From DATEPR01 sp036273855 (lineage in GTDB: Bacteria; Actinomycetota; Actinomycetes; Mycobacteriales; Pseudonocardiaceae): DNA of 64,000 bases. Shown here in pieces: positions 39,876-47,381 of the stretch. Below the pieces are notes generated by a model. That model ran no database searches. It was given only the letters and a program-made list of their open reading frames with translations, and had not been told where the DNA came from. The position numbers and the translations under genes were made by a program. The stretch lies in NCBI GenBank assembly GCA_036273855.1, contig DASUGU010000139.1:1-64000 (forward strand), written 5' to 3'. Numbering within the stretch: position 1 is the first letter of the stretch; each line of letters begins with the position of its first letter.

Positions 39876-40331
39876 TTACCGTCGGTCGACCGTGTCGTCC
39901 CGCCCGGTATGCGCGAACATGTACGATTCGACCACTTCCACCGGCTCCTCGGTGACCTCACCGTCCACGATGCGGTAGGAGCGCAGTTCGTCGGTGTCGG
40001 GTTCGCGGGTGGAGACCAGCACGTAGTGCGCGCCGGGCTCCTGGGCCAGGGTGACGTCGGTGCGCGACGGATACGCCTCGGTGGCGGTGTGCGAGTGGTA
40101 GATGACCACCGACTCCTCACCCGCCGCCTCCAGTTCCCGGTGCACCCGGAGCTGTTCCATCGAGTCGAACTCGTAGAACGTGGCCGAGCGCGCCGCGTTG
40201 ACCATCTCGATCAGGCGCTCCGGCCGGTCCGAGCCCTCCGGTCCGGCGATCACACCGCACGCCTCGTCAGGGTGGTCGCGGCGGGCATGCGCCACCATCG
40301 CGTCCACCAGATCGCGTCGGATCACCAGCAC
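39876..40331 (-). CDS. mec: M67-family (JAMM) metallopeptidase, CysO-cysteine peptidase
   Basis: A 151-residue zinc peptidase. The JAMM motif is visible as YHSHTATEAYPSRTDVT (HxH...S..D), with the upstream glutamate in DEACGVIAGPE. Next to cysO and cysM it should remove the new cysteine from CysO-Cys. It starts at a leaderless-type GTG and heads the mec-cysO-cysM unit. Confidence 0.93.
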   Translation of the reverse strand: MLVIRRDLVDAMVAHARRDHPDEACGVIAGPEGSDRPERLIEMVNAARSATFYEFDSMEQLRVHRELEAAGEESVVIYHSHTATEAYPSRTDVTLAQEPGAHYVLVSTREPDTDELRSYRIVDGEVTEEPVEVVESYMFAHTGRDDTVDRR

Positions 40332-40337
40332 GGCCCC

Positions 40338-40343
40338 ATCCTA
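40338..40343 (-). promoter_or_regulatory. -10 box TAGGAT of the mec-cysO-cysM operon, leaderless type
   Basis: On the minus strand TAGGAT is followed by 6 nt and then GTG 40331. Confidence 0.55.
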
Positions 40344-40379
40344 CGGGCCGATACGTCGCCTTCCGAGATGTGAGAGGGG

Positions 40380-41393
40380 CTACTCGACCGGCCAGACGTC
40401 CTGGTACGCGGGCAGGCCGGGCAGCGACCGGGCGGTGAGCAGGGCGTGCACCATCGCCCTGGCGAACACCTCCGCCGCCGCGGTGCACAGCCTGTCCAGT
40501 TCGGCCGCCCGCGCCGGTTCGGCGAACGTGCCGGCGACCTCGGACAGCGGCCGGGCGCCGGTGGCCAGAGCGAACACCGTGTCACCGTCGAACATCCGGT
40601 GTGCCGGCCGCACCGACCGGGCCAGGCCGTCCTGGCCGGCCATGGCGATCCGCTTGGCCTCGGCCTTGGTCAGCGCGGCGTCGACGGCGACGACGCCGAT
40701 GGTCGTGTTCAGCGGGGCCTGGCCCGAGTCGGGCCACGCACCGGGCCGGTCGGGCCAGGCGACGCCGAACTCGCCGGCCAGCTCCAGGTCGGCCGACCAC
40801 GGCCTGCCGAGCGGGTCGACGGCCTCACCGGAGGCGTTCGCCACGACCAGCGCACCCACCACGGCACCCGAGTCGAGCACCACACTGGCCGTGCCGACAC
40901 CGCCCTTCAGCGACCCCAGCTTCGCGCCGGTGCCGGCACCCACGGTGCCCTGCCCGACTGCACCGGACGTGGCGGATTCGCAAGCGGCGTAACCGAAATC
41001 GGCCGTCGGGCGGTTGCCCCACGCGCTCCGGGGCAGGTCGAACAGCACCGCCGCCGGCACGATCGGCACCACTTCGTGGGCCTGCGCGCCAACGGGAAAC
41101 CCGTGGTGCCGCTCCCCCAGCCACCGCATCACGCCGTCGGCCGCGGCCAGGCCGTAGGCGCTGCCACCGGTCAGGCACACCGCGTGCACCCGGCTCACCA
41201 GGTTCTCCGGCGCCAGCAGGTCGGTCTCCCGGGTGCCCGGCGCGCCACCGCGCCCGTCCACACCGCCGACGGCACCGGCGGGCACCAGCACCACGGTCGT
41301 GCCGGTGGCCCAGCCGTCGCCGATCCGCTGGTGGTGACCAACCGAAACGCCCGGCACGTCGGTGATCGCGTTGCGCGGCCCGGGCAGGCTCAT
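40380..41393 (-). CDS. P1 family (DmpA-like, S58) peptidase
   Basis: A 337-residue member of the N-terminal-nucleophile aminopeptidase family. AITDVPGVSVGHHQ at the start and HAVCLTGGSAYGLAAADGVM are diagnostic. The self-cleavage site is expected in KLGSLKGGVGTASVVLDS, where the residue after GGVG becomes the nucleophile. It corresponds to Rv1333 of mycobacteria, in the same place before mec. It overlaps the DUF2017 gene (ATGA). Confidence 0.9.
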   Translation of the reverse strand: MSLPGPRNAITDVPGVSVGHHQRIGDGWATGTTVVLVPAGAVGGVDGRGGAPGTRETDLLAPENLVSRVHAVCLTGGSAYGLAAADGVMRWLGERHHGFPVGAQAHEVVPIVPAAVLFDLPRSAWGNRPTADFGYAACESATSGAVGQGTVGAGTGAKLGSLKGGVGTASVVLDSGAVVGALVVANASGEAVDPLGRPWSADLELAGEFGVAWPDRPGAWPDSGQAPLNTTIGVVAVDAALTKAEAKRIAMAGQDGLARSVRPAHRMFDGDTVFALATGARPLSEVAGTFAEPARAAELDRLCTAAAEVFARAMVHALLTARSLPGLPAYQDVWPVE

Positions 41394-41947
41394 TCGGACA
41401 TCGCCTGGACCAGGCTCTCCTGGACCCAGGTCAGCCAGTGGTAGACCTCGAGGTGCGGTTCACGTGGGTCGTCGTCGGGGAGTTGGTCGGGCATGTCCTC
41501 GGTGACGTCCAGCGCGGTGCCCAGCGCGAGTCGCACATCGTTCAAGGACGCCAGCCACGCGTCGGCCTGCTCCGCCGTCAGCCGGATCTCGCCGCCGTCG
41601 GATGGACACGTGTCCAGCAGCACCCCGGCGGCACCGGTTTTCAGCTCCAGCAACTCCGGTTCGTGCAACGACCGCAGGGCCGCCGCCGAGTTCTGGTCCT
41701 CCTGCGACGGTGCGTCGTCGTCCAATCGGTGGAAGTCCGGCAGCAACCGGCCCAGGATCGGATCGTCCGGCGCGGTGGACGGGCCGGTCCGGATCCCGGT
41801 CAGGTCCGCCAGTTCGTCCGTCGGGGCCTCCTCGGCCCTGACCTCCAGCATCTCCACGACCTGGCGGACCAGACCACGCACCAGCGCGGCCTCCTGCCGG
41901 TCGAAGACAGTGGTCAACTTGTCGCCTCGGCGCCGCCAGCCCTTCAC
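41390..41947 (-). CDS. DUF2017 family protein
   Basis: About 185 residues: FDRQEAALVRGLVRQVVEML, DPILGRLLPDFHRLDDDAPS, then AALRSLHEPELLELKTGAA, and the C-terminal PHLEVYHWLTWVQESLV. The family is restricted to actinobacteria and always lies between clpS and the P1 peptidase; its role is unknown but a link to ClpS-mediated proteolysis is suspected. The GTG at 41947 gives the usual family length. Confidence 0.88.
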   Translation of the reverse strand: MKGWRRRGDKLTTVFDRQEAALVRGLVRQVVEMLEVRAEEAPTDELADLTGIRTGPSTAPDDPILGRLLPDFHRLDDDAPSQEDQNSAAALRSLHEPELLELKTGAAGVLLDTCPSDGGEIRLTAEQADAWLASLNDVRLALGTALDVTEDMPDQLPDDDPREPHLEVYHWLTWVQESLVQAMSE

Positions 41948-41999
41948 CGGCCGGCATCCGTCCCGTGCCCGATCATGACGGGAATCATGACCGACGGGG

Positions 42000-42299
42000 T
42001 CAGCTCGTCCGCTGCATGGTCGCCCAGAGGCCGGCCGCGTGCAGTCGGGCGACGTCGGCCTCGACCTTGTCCTTGGATCCGGACGACACGATCGCCTTGC
42101 CCTTGTGGTGCACATCCAGCATCAGCTTGACGGCCTTGTCCCGGCCGTAGCCGAACAGCTTCTGGAACACATAGGTGACATAGGACATCAGGTTGACCGG
42201 GTCGTTCCAGACGACGGTCTGCCACGGCGTGTCCTCGACGCCCAGGTCGGCGCCGCCCGGCTCAACCTGCGTCCGCGACTGTTCGACGGGCGTGGTCAT
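42000..42299 (-). CDS. clpS: ATP-dependent Clp protease adaptor ClpS
   Basis: A 99-residue adaptor delivering N-degron proteins to ClpCP. Conserved core: TVVWNDPVNLMSYVTYVFQK, LMLDVHHKGKAIVSSGSKD and LHAAGLWATMQ. The ATG at 42299 is used here; ATG 42308 would add MEG and place more space before the coding region. It is divergent from pncB, as in mycobacteria (Rv1331/Rv1330c). Confidence 0.95.
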   Translation of the reverse strand: MTTPVEQSRTQVEPGGADLGVEDTPWQTVVWNDPVNLMSYVTYVFQKLFGYGRDKAVKLMLDVHHKGKAIVSSGSKDKVEADVARLHAAGLWATMQRTS

Positions 42300-42361
42300 G
42301 CCCTCCATGGTGGCACGCCGCCACCGTCGTGTGTGATCCGCATCGGAAAGTTCGCCCGGTT

Positions 42362-42367
42362 TAGGCT
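42362..42367 (+). promoter_or_regulatory. -10 box TAGGCT of the pncB-pncA operon, leaderless type
   Basis: TAGGCT is followed by 7 nt and then ATG 42375, with no ribosome site. Confidence 0.55.
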
Positions 42368-42374
42368 GCCATCC

Positions 42375-43667
42375 ATGAGCACACCACGTGCGAGTACCGC
42401 ACTGCTCACGGACCACTATGAGCTGACCATGCTGGCCAGCTCATTGGCAGACGGCAGCGGCCACCGTCCGTGTGTGTTCGAGGCGTTCGCCCGACGGCTG
42501 CCGGCCGGCAGGCGGTACGGCGTCGTCGCGGGCACCGGCAGGCTGCTGGACGCGATCAGCCGTTTCCGGTTCGGCGACGAGGAGATCGAGCGCCTCGCGG
42601 CCAGCGGCGTGGTCGACGCGACCACCCTGGACTGGCTGGCGGACTACCGCTTCAGCGGCGACGTGGACGGCTATCCCGAGGGGGAGCTGTACTTCCCCGG
42701 CTCGCCGCTGCTCACCGTGCGGGCCAGCTTCGCCGAGGGTGTCCTGCTGGAAACCCTTGTCCTGTCGGTGCTCAACCACGACTCGGCCGTCGCGTCGGCG
42801 GCGGCCCGGATGGTCAGCGCGGCAAACGGCAGGCCGATCATCGAGATGGGCTCGCGCCGCACCCACGAGCAGGCCGCGGTGGCCTCGGCCCGCGCCGCCT
42901 ACCTGGCCGGCTTCGCGTCCACGTCGAACCTGGAAGCCGGCCGCCGGTACGACATCCCCACGACGGGCACGTCGGCGCACGCCTTCACCCTGTTGCACGA
43001 CTCCGAGGAGCAGGCGTTCCGCGGCCAGGTCGACGTGCTCGGCGCGGACACCACACTCCTGGTGGACACCTACGACATCACCGAGGGCATCGCCACCGCG
43101 ATCAAGGTGGCCGGCCCCGACCTGCGGGCGGTCCGGATCGACTCCGGCGATCTCGGCGTGCTGGCCAGGCACGCCCGCGACCAGCTCGACGGGCTGGGCG
43201 CGCGGCACACCAGGATCGTGGTGTCCGGCGACCTCGACGAGTTCGCCATCGCGTCGCTGCGCGCCGAGCCGGTGGACGCGTACGGCGTCGGCACCTCCGT
43301 CGTCGTCGGCTCGGGCGCGCCGACCGCCGGCATGGTCTACAAGCTGGTCGAGGTGGCCGGCCTGCCGGTGGCCAAACGCAGCTCGCACAAGGAGTCCAAG
43401 GGCGGGCGGAAGGCTGCGCTGCGCCGGCACAAGGAAACCGGGACCGCGCTGGAGGAGGTCGTCTACGTGGTCGACGGCCCCGGCCCGCGCCGGTCCGAGT
43501 ACGACCAGGAACTGCAGATCCCGCTGATCCGCGGCGGTGCCGCGGTGCCGGACGTGCCCACCCTGGCGCAGAGCCGGGAACGGCTGCGGAAGGCACTGGT
43601 CAGCGTGCCGTGGGAGGGCCTGAAGCTGTCCCACGGCGAGCCGGCCATTCCGACGACCTTCAGCTAG
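42375..43667 (+). CDS. pncB: Nicotinate phosphoribosyltransferase
   Basis: A 430-residue enzyme of NAD salvage: nicotinate + PRPP to nicotinate mononucleotide. Start TALLTDHYELTMLASSLADG; the conserved histidine region IEMGSRRTHEQAAVASARAA; LVDTYDITEGIATAIKVAGP; and the phosphate-binding RIDSGDLGVLAR. The length is typical. It is followed 12 nt later by pncA, so nicotinamide is converted in two encoded steps. Confidence 0.96.
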   Translation: MSTPRASTALLTDHYELTMLASSLADGSGHRPCVFEAFARRLPAGRRYGVVAGTGRLLDAISRFRFGDEEIERLAASGVVDATTLDWLADYRFSGDVDGYPEGELYFPGSPLLTVRASFAEGVLLETLVLSVLNHDSAVASAAARMVSAANGRPIIEMGSRRTHEQAAVASARAAYLAGFASTSNLEAGRRYDIPTTGTSAHAFTLLHDSEEQAFRGQVDVLGADTTLLVDTYDITEGIATAIKVAGPDLRAVRIDSGDLGVLARHARDQLDGLGARHTRIVVSGDLDEFAIASLRAEPVDAYGVGTSVVVGSGAPTAGMVYKLVEVAGLPVAKRSSHKESKGGRKAALRRHKETGTALEEVVYVVDGPGPRRSEYDQELQIPLIRGGAAVPDVPTLAQSRERLRKALVSVPWEGLKLSHGEPAIPTTFS

Positions 43668-43679
43668 GAGGAGATTCCG

Positions 43680-44249
43680 ATGGGTACCGCGTTGATCGTC
43701 GTCGACGTGCAGAACGACTTCTGCGAGGGCGGTTCGCTGGCGGTCACCGGCGGCGCGTCCGTGGCCGCGGCGATCTCGGCCCACCTGGCCGGCACGCCGT
43801 ACGACCAGGTGGTGGCCACCCGCGACTACCACACCGACCCCGGCACCCACTTCAGCGACCACCCCGACTTCGTGACCACGTGGCCGGTGCACTGCGTGCG
43901 CGGCACGTCGGGCTCGTCGTTCCACCCGGAACTGGACGTGGCTCCGGTGGCGGCGGTGTTCTCCAAGGGCGAGCATGCCGCCGCGTACTCCGGTTTCGAG
44001 GGCACCACGGGCGACGGCACCACACTCGCCGAATGGTTGCGCGCGCATGATGTGGACCGGGTGGAACTCGTCGGCATCGCCACCGACCACTGCGTGCGGG
44101 CCACCGCGCTGGACGCCGCCCGGACCGGCCTGCGCACGACCGTGCTGCTCGACCTCACCGCGGGCGTCGCACAGTCCACGGTAGACACGGCGTTGACCGA
44201 GATGGACCAGGCCGGGGTGACGCTCATCGGCTCACCGAGAGTCGGCTAG
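43680..44249 (+). CDS. pncA: Nicotinamidase (pyrazinamidase)
   Basis: A 189-residue cysteine hydrolase converting nicotinamide to nicotinate. The triad is D9 (VVDVQNDF), K96 (VFSKGEHAAAYSGFEG) and C138 (GIATDHCVRATALDA); metal ligands lie in ATRDYHTDPGTHFSDH. A GGAGGAG ribosome site precedes the ATG. It acts directly before pncB in the pathway. The stop codon lies within the left arm of a 17-bp inverted repeat. Confidence 0.97.
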   Translation: MGTALIVVDVQNDFCEGGSLAVTGGASVAAAISAHLAGTPYDQVVATRDYHTDPGTHFSDHPDFVTTWPVHCVRGTSGSSFHPELDVAPVAAVFSKGEHAAAYSGFEGTTGDGTTLAEWLRAHDVDRVELVGIATDHCVRATALDAARTGLRTTVLLDLTAGVAQSTVDTALTEMDQAGVTLIGSPRVG

Positions 44250-44338
44250 GTCCTGGTTCACAAGGCTGGCCGAGCAGCAGGAATGCTCAGGGCGTAGCCG
44301 GTGAGACTGGGGCAACGATGGCTTGTGAACCAGGACCT
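44248..44338. repeat. Long inverted repeat with 17-bp perfect arms between pncA and the epimerase gene
   Basis: Arms at 44248-44264 (AGGTCCTGGTTCACAAG) and 44322-44338 (exact reverse complement) enclose 57 nt. Each arm includes part of the stop codon of the adjacent convergent gene. The inner part contains a small GAGCA...TGCTC hairpin. It could be a bidirectional terminator or a small non-autonomous element; arms are longer and the loop larger than for usual terminators. Confidence 0.8.
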
Positions 44339-45465
44339 CAGCGGCGCAACAGCAAGGTCTCCAGCGCGTCCAGCACGCGGGCGGCCGCCTTGCCGTCGCC
44401 GTAGGGGTTCTCGCCGGCCGGCCAGGTCGGGCGGTCGGCGAGCAGCCGGCGGGCGTGACCGAGAATCCGTTCCGGGTCGCTGCCGACCAGCCAGGCGCGG
44501 CCGGCGACGACGGCCTCGTGCCGTTCGGTGGTGTCCCGCAGCACCAGCACCGGTGTGTCGAAACTGGGCGCCTCCTCCTGCACGCCACCGGAGTCGGTGA
44601 GCACCAGGGCGCTGTGCCGCAGCGCGCGGATCAGGTCCGGGTAGTCCAGCGGATCGGTGATCCGGACCCTGGGGTGGGTGCCGAGGGCGGCCTGAACCTG
44701 CGTCCGGACGGCCGGGTTCGGGTGGGCCGGCAGCAGGATCACCACGTCGGGATGCTCGTCGGCGATCCGGCCGACGGCAGCGAGAATCCGGTCCAGCGGC
44801 GCGCCCCAGGACTCCCTGCGGTGCGCGGTGACCAGCAGCAGCCGGCCGCCGGTCGCGGCCAGTTCGGCCTCGGCGGCGCGCAGCAGCGGGTCGCGGGCCG
44901 GGAGGTCCAGCCGGGCGATGTGGTGGGCCGCGTCGACGACGGTGTTGCCGGTGACCACGATGTCGGGGCTGGGCGGTGCCTCGGCCAGCAGCGCGTCGGC
45001 CGCTGCCCTGGTCGGCGCCAGGTGCAGCGCGGCGATCCTGGCGACCAGTTGCCGGTTGCCCTCCTCGGGGAACGGCGCGGTGAGGTCGTGGGTGCGCAGC
45101 CCGGCTTCCAGGTGCACCACGGGCACGGTGCGCCAGAACGCGGCCAGCGCGCCGGCCAGCGTGGTGGACGTGTCGCCCTGCACCACGACGGCGGCCGGCC
45201 GGGTGCGGGTGAGCAGGTCGTCCAGCGCGGGCAGCAGGCCGGCGAACAGTTCGGCCTGCCCACCGGTGGTCCGGGTGACGTCCAGCCACTCGTCCGGCGC
45301 CAGCCCGAAGGGCCGCAGCGCCTGCTCGACCACGTGCCTGTGTTGTCCACTATGGACGATTATGGGGCGGAGACCGGTGTGGGCGGCCCGTTCGGCGAGT
45401 GCGACGGCGACCGGTGCCGCCTTGATCGCCTCGGGACGGGTGCCGACCAGTAACTGGACGTCCAT
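44338..45465 (-). CDS. wecB: UDP-N-acetylglucosamine 2-epimerase (non-hydrolysing)
   Basis: A 375-residue GT-B-fold enzyme interconverting UDP-GlcNAc and UDP-ManNAc. Markers: LLVGTRPEAIKAAPVAVAL, HSGQHRHVVEQAL, VVVQGDTSTTLAGALAAF, VHLEAGLRTHDLTAPFPEEG, and the C-terminal VLTDSGGVQEEAPSFDTPVL. ManNAc supply would serve surface glycans; genes for a surface-anchoring system follow upstream. Codon 5 is TTA, so translation may depend on a bldA-like tRNA. Confidence 0.93.
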   Translation of the reverse strand: MDVQLLVGTRPEAIKAAPVAVALAERAAHTGLRPIIVHSGQHRHVVEQALRPFGLAPDEWLDVTRTTGGQAELFAGLLPALDDLLTRTRPAAVVVQGDTSTTLAGALAAFWRTVPVVHLEAGLRTHDLTAPFPEEGNRQLVARIAALHLAPTRAAADALLAEAPPSPDIVVTGNTVVDAAHHIARLDLPARDPLLRAAEAELAATGGRLLLVTAHRRESWGAPLDRILAAVGRIADEHPDVVILLPAHPNPAVRTQVQAALGTHPRVRITDPLDYPDLIRALRHSALVLTDSGGVQEEAPSFDTPVLVLRDTTERHEAVVAGRAWLVGSDPERILGHARRLLADRPTWPAGENPYGDGKAAARVLDALETLLLRR

Positions 45466-45545
45466 GGGGTGACGTGCCTCTCGTGGATTCGTGCGCTGGT
45501 GCCGGCCGATGGACGGTGGGGGAAAGTCCACCGGCCGGCGTCCCG

Positions 45546-45734
45546 TCAACCAGCGATCGGGTCGTCGCTGGTCGCGAGCCGGTGCTGGCGACGGCGTCCG
45601 GCGACGACCGCCAGCACCCCTGCCACCAGCAGAATCGCACCGAACACGATCCACCCGGTCACGTTGGCGCCCGTGAAGGCCAGGGTGCCGGCGCCGGCGC
45701 CGACCGCTCCGCCGGCTCCAGGAACCTTGTACAT
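45546..45734 (-). CDS. Small LAXTG-type sorting-signal peptide, 62 residues
   Basis: The whole protein is essentially a sorting signal: a short Gly/Ala-rich stretch, LAFTG at residues 18-22, one membrane helix (WIVFGAILLVAGVLAVVAG) and a basic cluster RRRQHR. LAXTG is the motif of class E sortase substrates. It lacks an obvious signal peptide, so it may be a membrane peptide or a fragment of a larger anchored protein. It sits 20 nt downstream of the choice-of-anchor gene. Confidence 0.7.
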   Translation of the reverse strand: MYKVPGAGGAVGAGAGTLAFTGANVTGWIVFGAILLVAGVLAVVAGRRRQHRLATSDDPIAG

Positions 45735-45754
45735 GACGTGTGTCTCCTGCCGGT

Positions 45755-46537
45755 TCAGGCCGCTACCGCGGCACTCGTCCTACGACGGCGGACGACGGTC
45801 GTCCCGACGGGGACGCCGATCAGCGCCAGCAGCCCCAGTCCGATCCACAGCCCGGCGCCCGAGGCCATCGGGATCGGCAGGCCGGCCGGGCCGCAGGTGG
45901 CCGACGAGATGATCACGTCACCGGAGCCGATCGCGGCGACACCCCTGCCGCCGAGCAGGTGCAGGTGCACGGCGTCGACCGTGAGGCTGCCGTCGGGATT
46001 GTGGAGCTGCTCGTTGAGAATCAGCGTGGCCACGTCGCCGATGACCGGCAGCTTGATCGCGATCGTCGTGTCCTTCGCCGGATGCACGGCCAGCGCGCCG
46101 AGGCTGCCGAGGCTGGCGTCGGTCAGCGTCACCGTGCCGCTCTCGCCGGACTGGGTCGCGTCGCACGTCGCGGCGATCAGCTTGGCCTGGACGGCGCCGA
46201 GCGCGGCCAGCAGCGGCAGGCCGACGTCGGCCGTGCTCGCGCCGGCGGACACCTCACCGGTGTTCGGGTCCTTCGTCGCCGAGGTGTTGATCACACCGGC
46301 CGTGACGATCCCCGGCACGGTGACGGAGGCCAGGCTGTCGGCGGTGGGGCCGGCCGTGCTGGCCGAGGCGAACGGGCCCGCGTTGACGACACTGTGGCCG
46401 ACCAACGTGACGTTGGCCTTGATGCCGAACGCGGAGCCGTCACCGGGCGCCGCCGACGCAGGCGCGGTGCCGGCCAGGAGCGCCGCGACGGCGGCTAATG
46501 CCAGTACGCCGCCCCGGCGCACGATACGCAAACGCAT
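45755..46537 (-). CDS. Choice-of-anchor-P-like secreted protein
   Basis: A 260-residue surface protein: signal peptide (residues 1-29, ending ASA), a beta-rich domain with two conserved Cys (AATCDATQSGE, ISSATCGPAG) and the family stretch FGIKANVTLVGHSVVNAGPF, then a C-terminal membrane anchor GLWIGLGLLALIGVPVGTTV followed by RRRR. Proteins of this class carry exchangeable C-terminal sorting signals. The exosortase-like gene is divergent, and the anchoring relation to it is inferred. Confidence 0.75.
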   Translation of the reverse strand: MRLRIVRRGGVLALAAVAALLAGTAPASAAPGDGSAFGIKANVTLVGHSVVNAGPFASASTAGPTADSLASVTVPGIVTAGVINTSATKDPNTGEVSAGASTADVGLPLLAALGAVQAKLIAATCDATQSGESGTVTLTDASLGSLGALAVHPAKDTTIAIKLPVIGDVATLILNEQLHNPDGSLTVDAVHLHLLGGRGVAAIGSGDVIISSATCGPAGLPIPMASGAGLWIGLGLLALIGVPVGTTVVRRRRTSAAVAA

Positions 46538-46729
46538 CTATTTCCTCCGAATCATTTCCCGCATTGATCCCGCGATGAAACGCGGTCGACGGGTGCTTGC
46601 GGGGACGTTTATCGACGGTGCACGGCAGGGCCGTCAACCGTGATCACACTGCAGTGCCGGGTACTCCCACGAAGGGGTTGTCTTGTCACACTCCGGGTGA
46701 AATTGCGGCGGCACGCCGTATCCGTAGCC

Positions 46730-46772
46730 ACCCGATCGGGTAGTCAAGCGACAAGATCGACCAGCCGATCGG
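46730..46772. promoter_or_regulatory. Repeated CCGATCGG elements before the exosortase gene
   Basis: ACCCGATCGGGT (46730-46741) is a 12-bp palindrome, and a second CCGATCGG (46765-46772) touches ATG 46773. Together they may mark a regulator site for the divergent surface genes. Confidence 0.35.
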
Positions 46773-47381
46773 ATGAGAAGCAAACTTCCTTCACTTCCGC
46801 CGGAAAGGACCACGTTGACCGCCACGAACGTCGCGGCCCGCCCCTCCTCCGCATTACCCCGCATGCTGACCGCCGCCCTGATCGCGCTGGCGATGCTCCT
46901 GGTCGTCGCCCACCGCGCGTACCAGACCGTCGAGATCAGCCTGGCCGGACTCCTGCTGCACGTGTTCACGTCGTCCGGCGTATACGTCGTCGCCGGCCAG
47001 CAAACTGTCTACTTCGGACTGGGCTCCACCCATCCGCTCGGCCTCACCATGACGCCCGAGTGCACGTCCGCGTTCCTGCTCATCCCGCTGGTGCTGGTGT
47101 CCGCCGTGCTCGTCACGCTGCGGCCGGCCATCGCGACGCGGGTGCTCGGCTCGCTCGCCCTGGCCGCGCTGATCCTCATCGTGGTCAACCAGCTGCGCAT
47201 CATGACGCTGGCCGCGCTGGTCGGCTGGCTGGGCACCGACCGCGGCTACTACTGGGGCCACACCATGATCGGCTCGCTGGTCAGCGTGTTCGGCGGCGCG
47301 ATCGCCCTCGTGCTGTTCGTGTGGCTGGCCACCCGGCGGTCGCGCGTGGAACGGCGGAACGAGCGGCGCGAGCGGGCATGA
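46773..47381 (+). CDS. xrtP: Exosortase/archaeosortase-family protein (exosortase P-like)
   Basis: A 202-residue multi-spanning membrane protein with the three catalytic elements of exosortases: Cys in LTMTPECTSAFLLIPLVLV, Arg in VVNQLRIMTLAALVGWLG, and His in YYWGHTMIGSLVSVFGG. Exosortases are Cys transpeptidase-like enzymes that process C-terminal sorting signals; the actinobacterial form is called exosortase P. ATG 46773 has no ribosome site; TTG 46815, preceded by AAGGA, would give 188 residues and is a good alternative. It overlaps the glycosyltransferase gene by 4 nt. Confidence 0.85.
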   Translation: MRSKLPSLPPERTTLTATNVAARPSSALPRMLTAALIALAMLLVVAHRAYQTVEISLAGLLLHVFTSSGVYVVAGQQTVYFGLGSTHPLGLTMTPECTSAFLLIPLVLVSAVLVTLRPAIATRVLGSLALAALILIVVNQLRIMTLAALVGWLGTDRGYYWGHTMIGSLVSVFGGAIALVLFVWLATRRSRVERRNERRERA

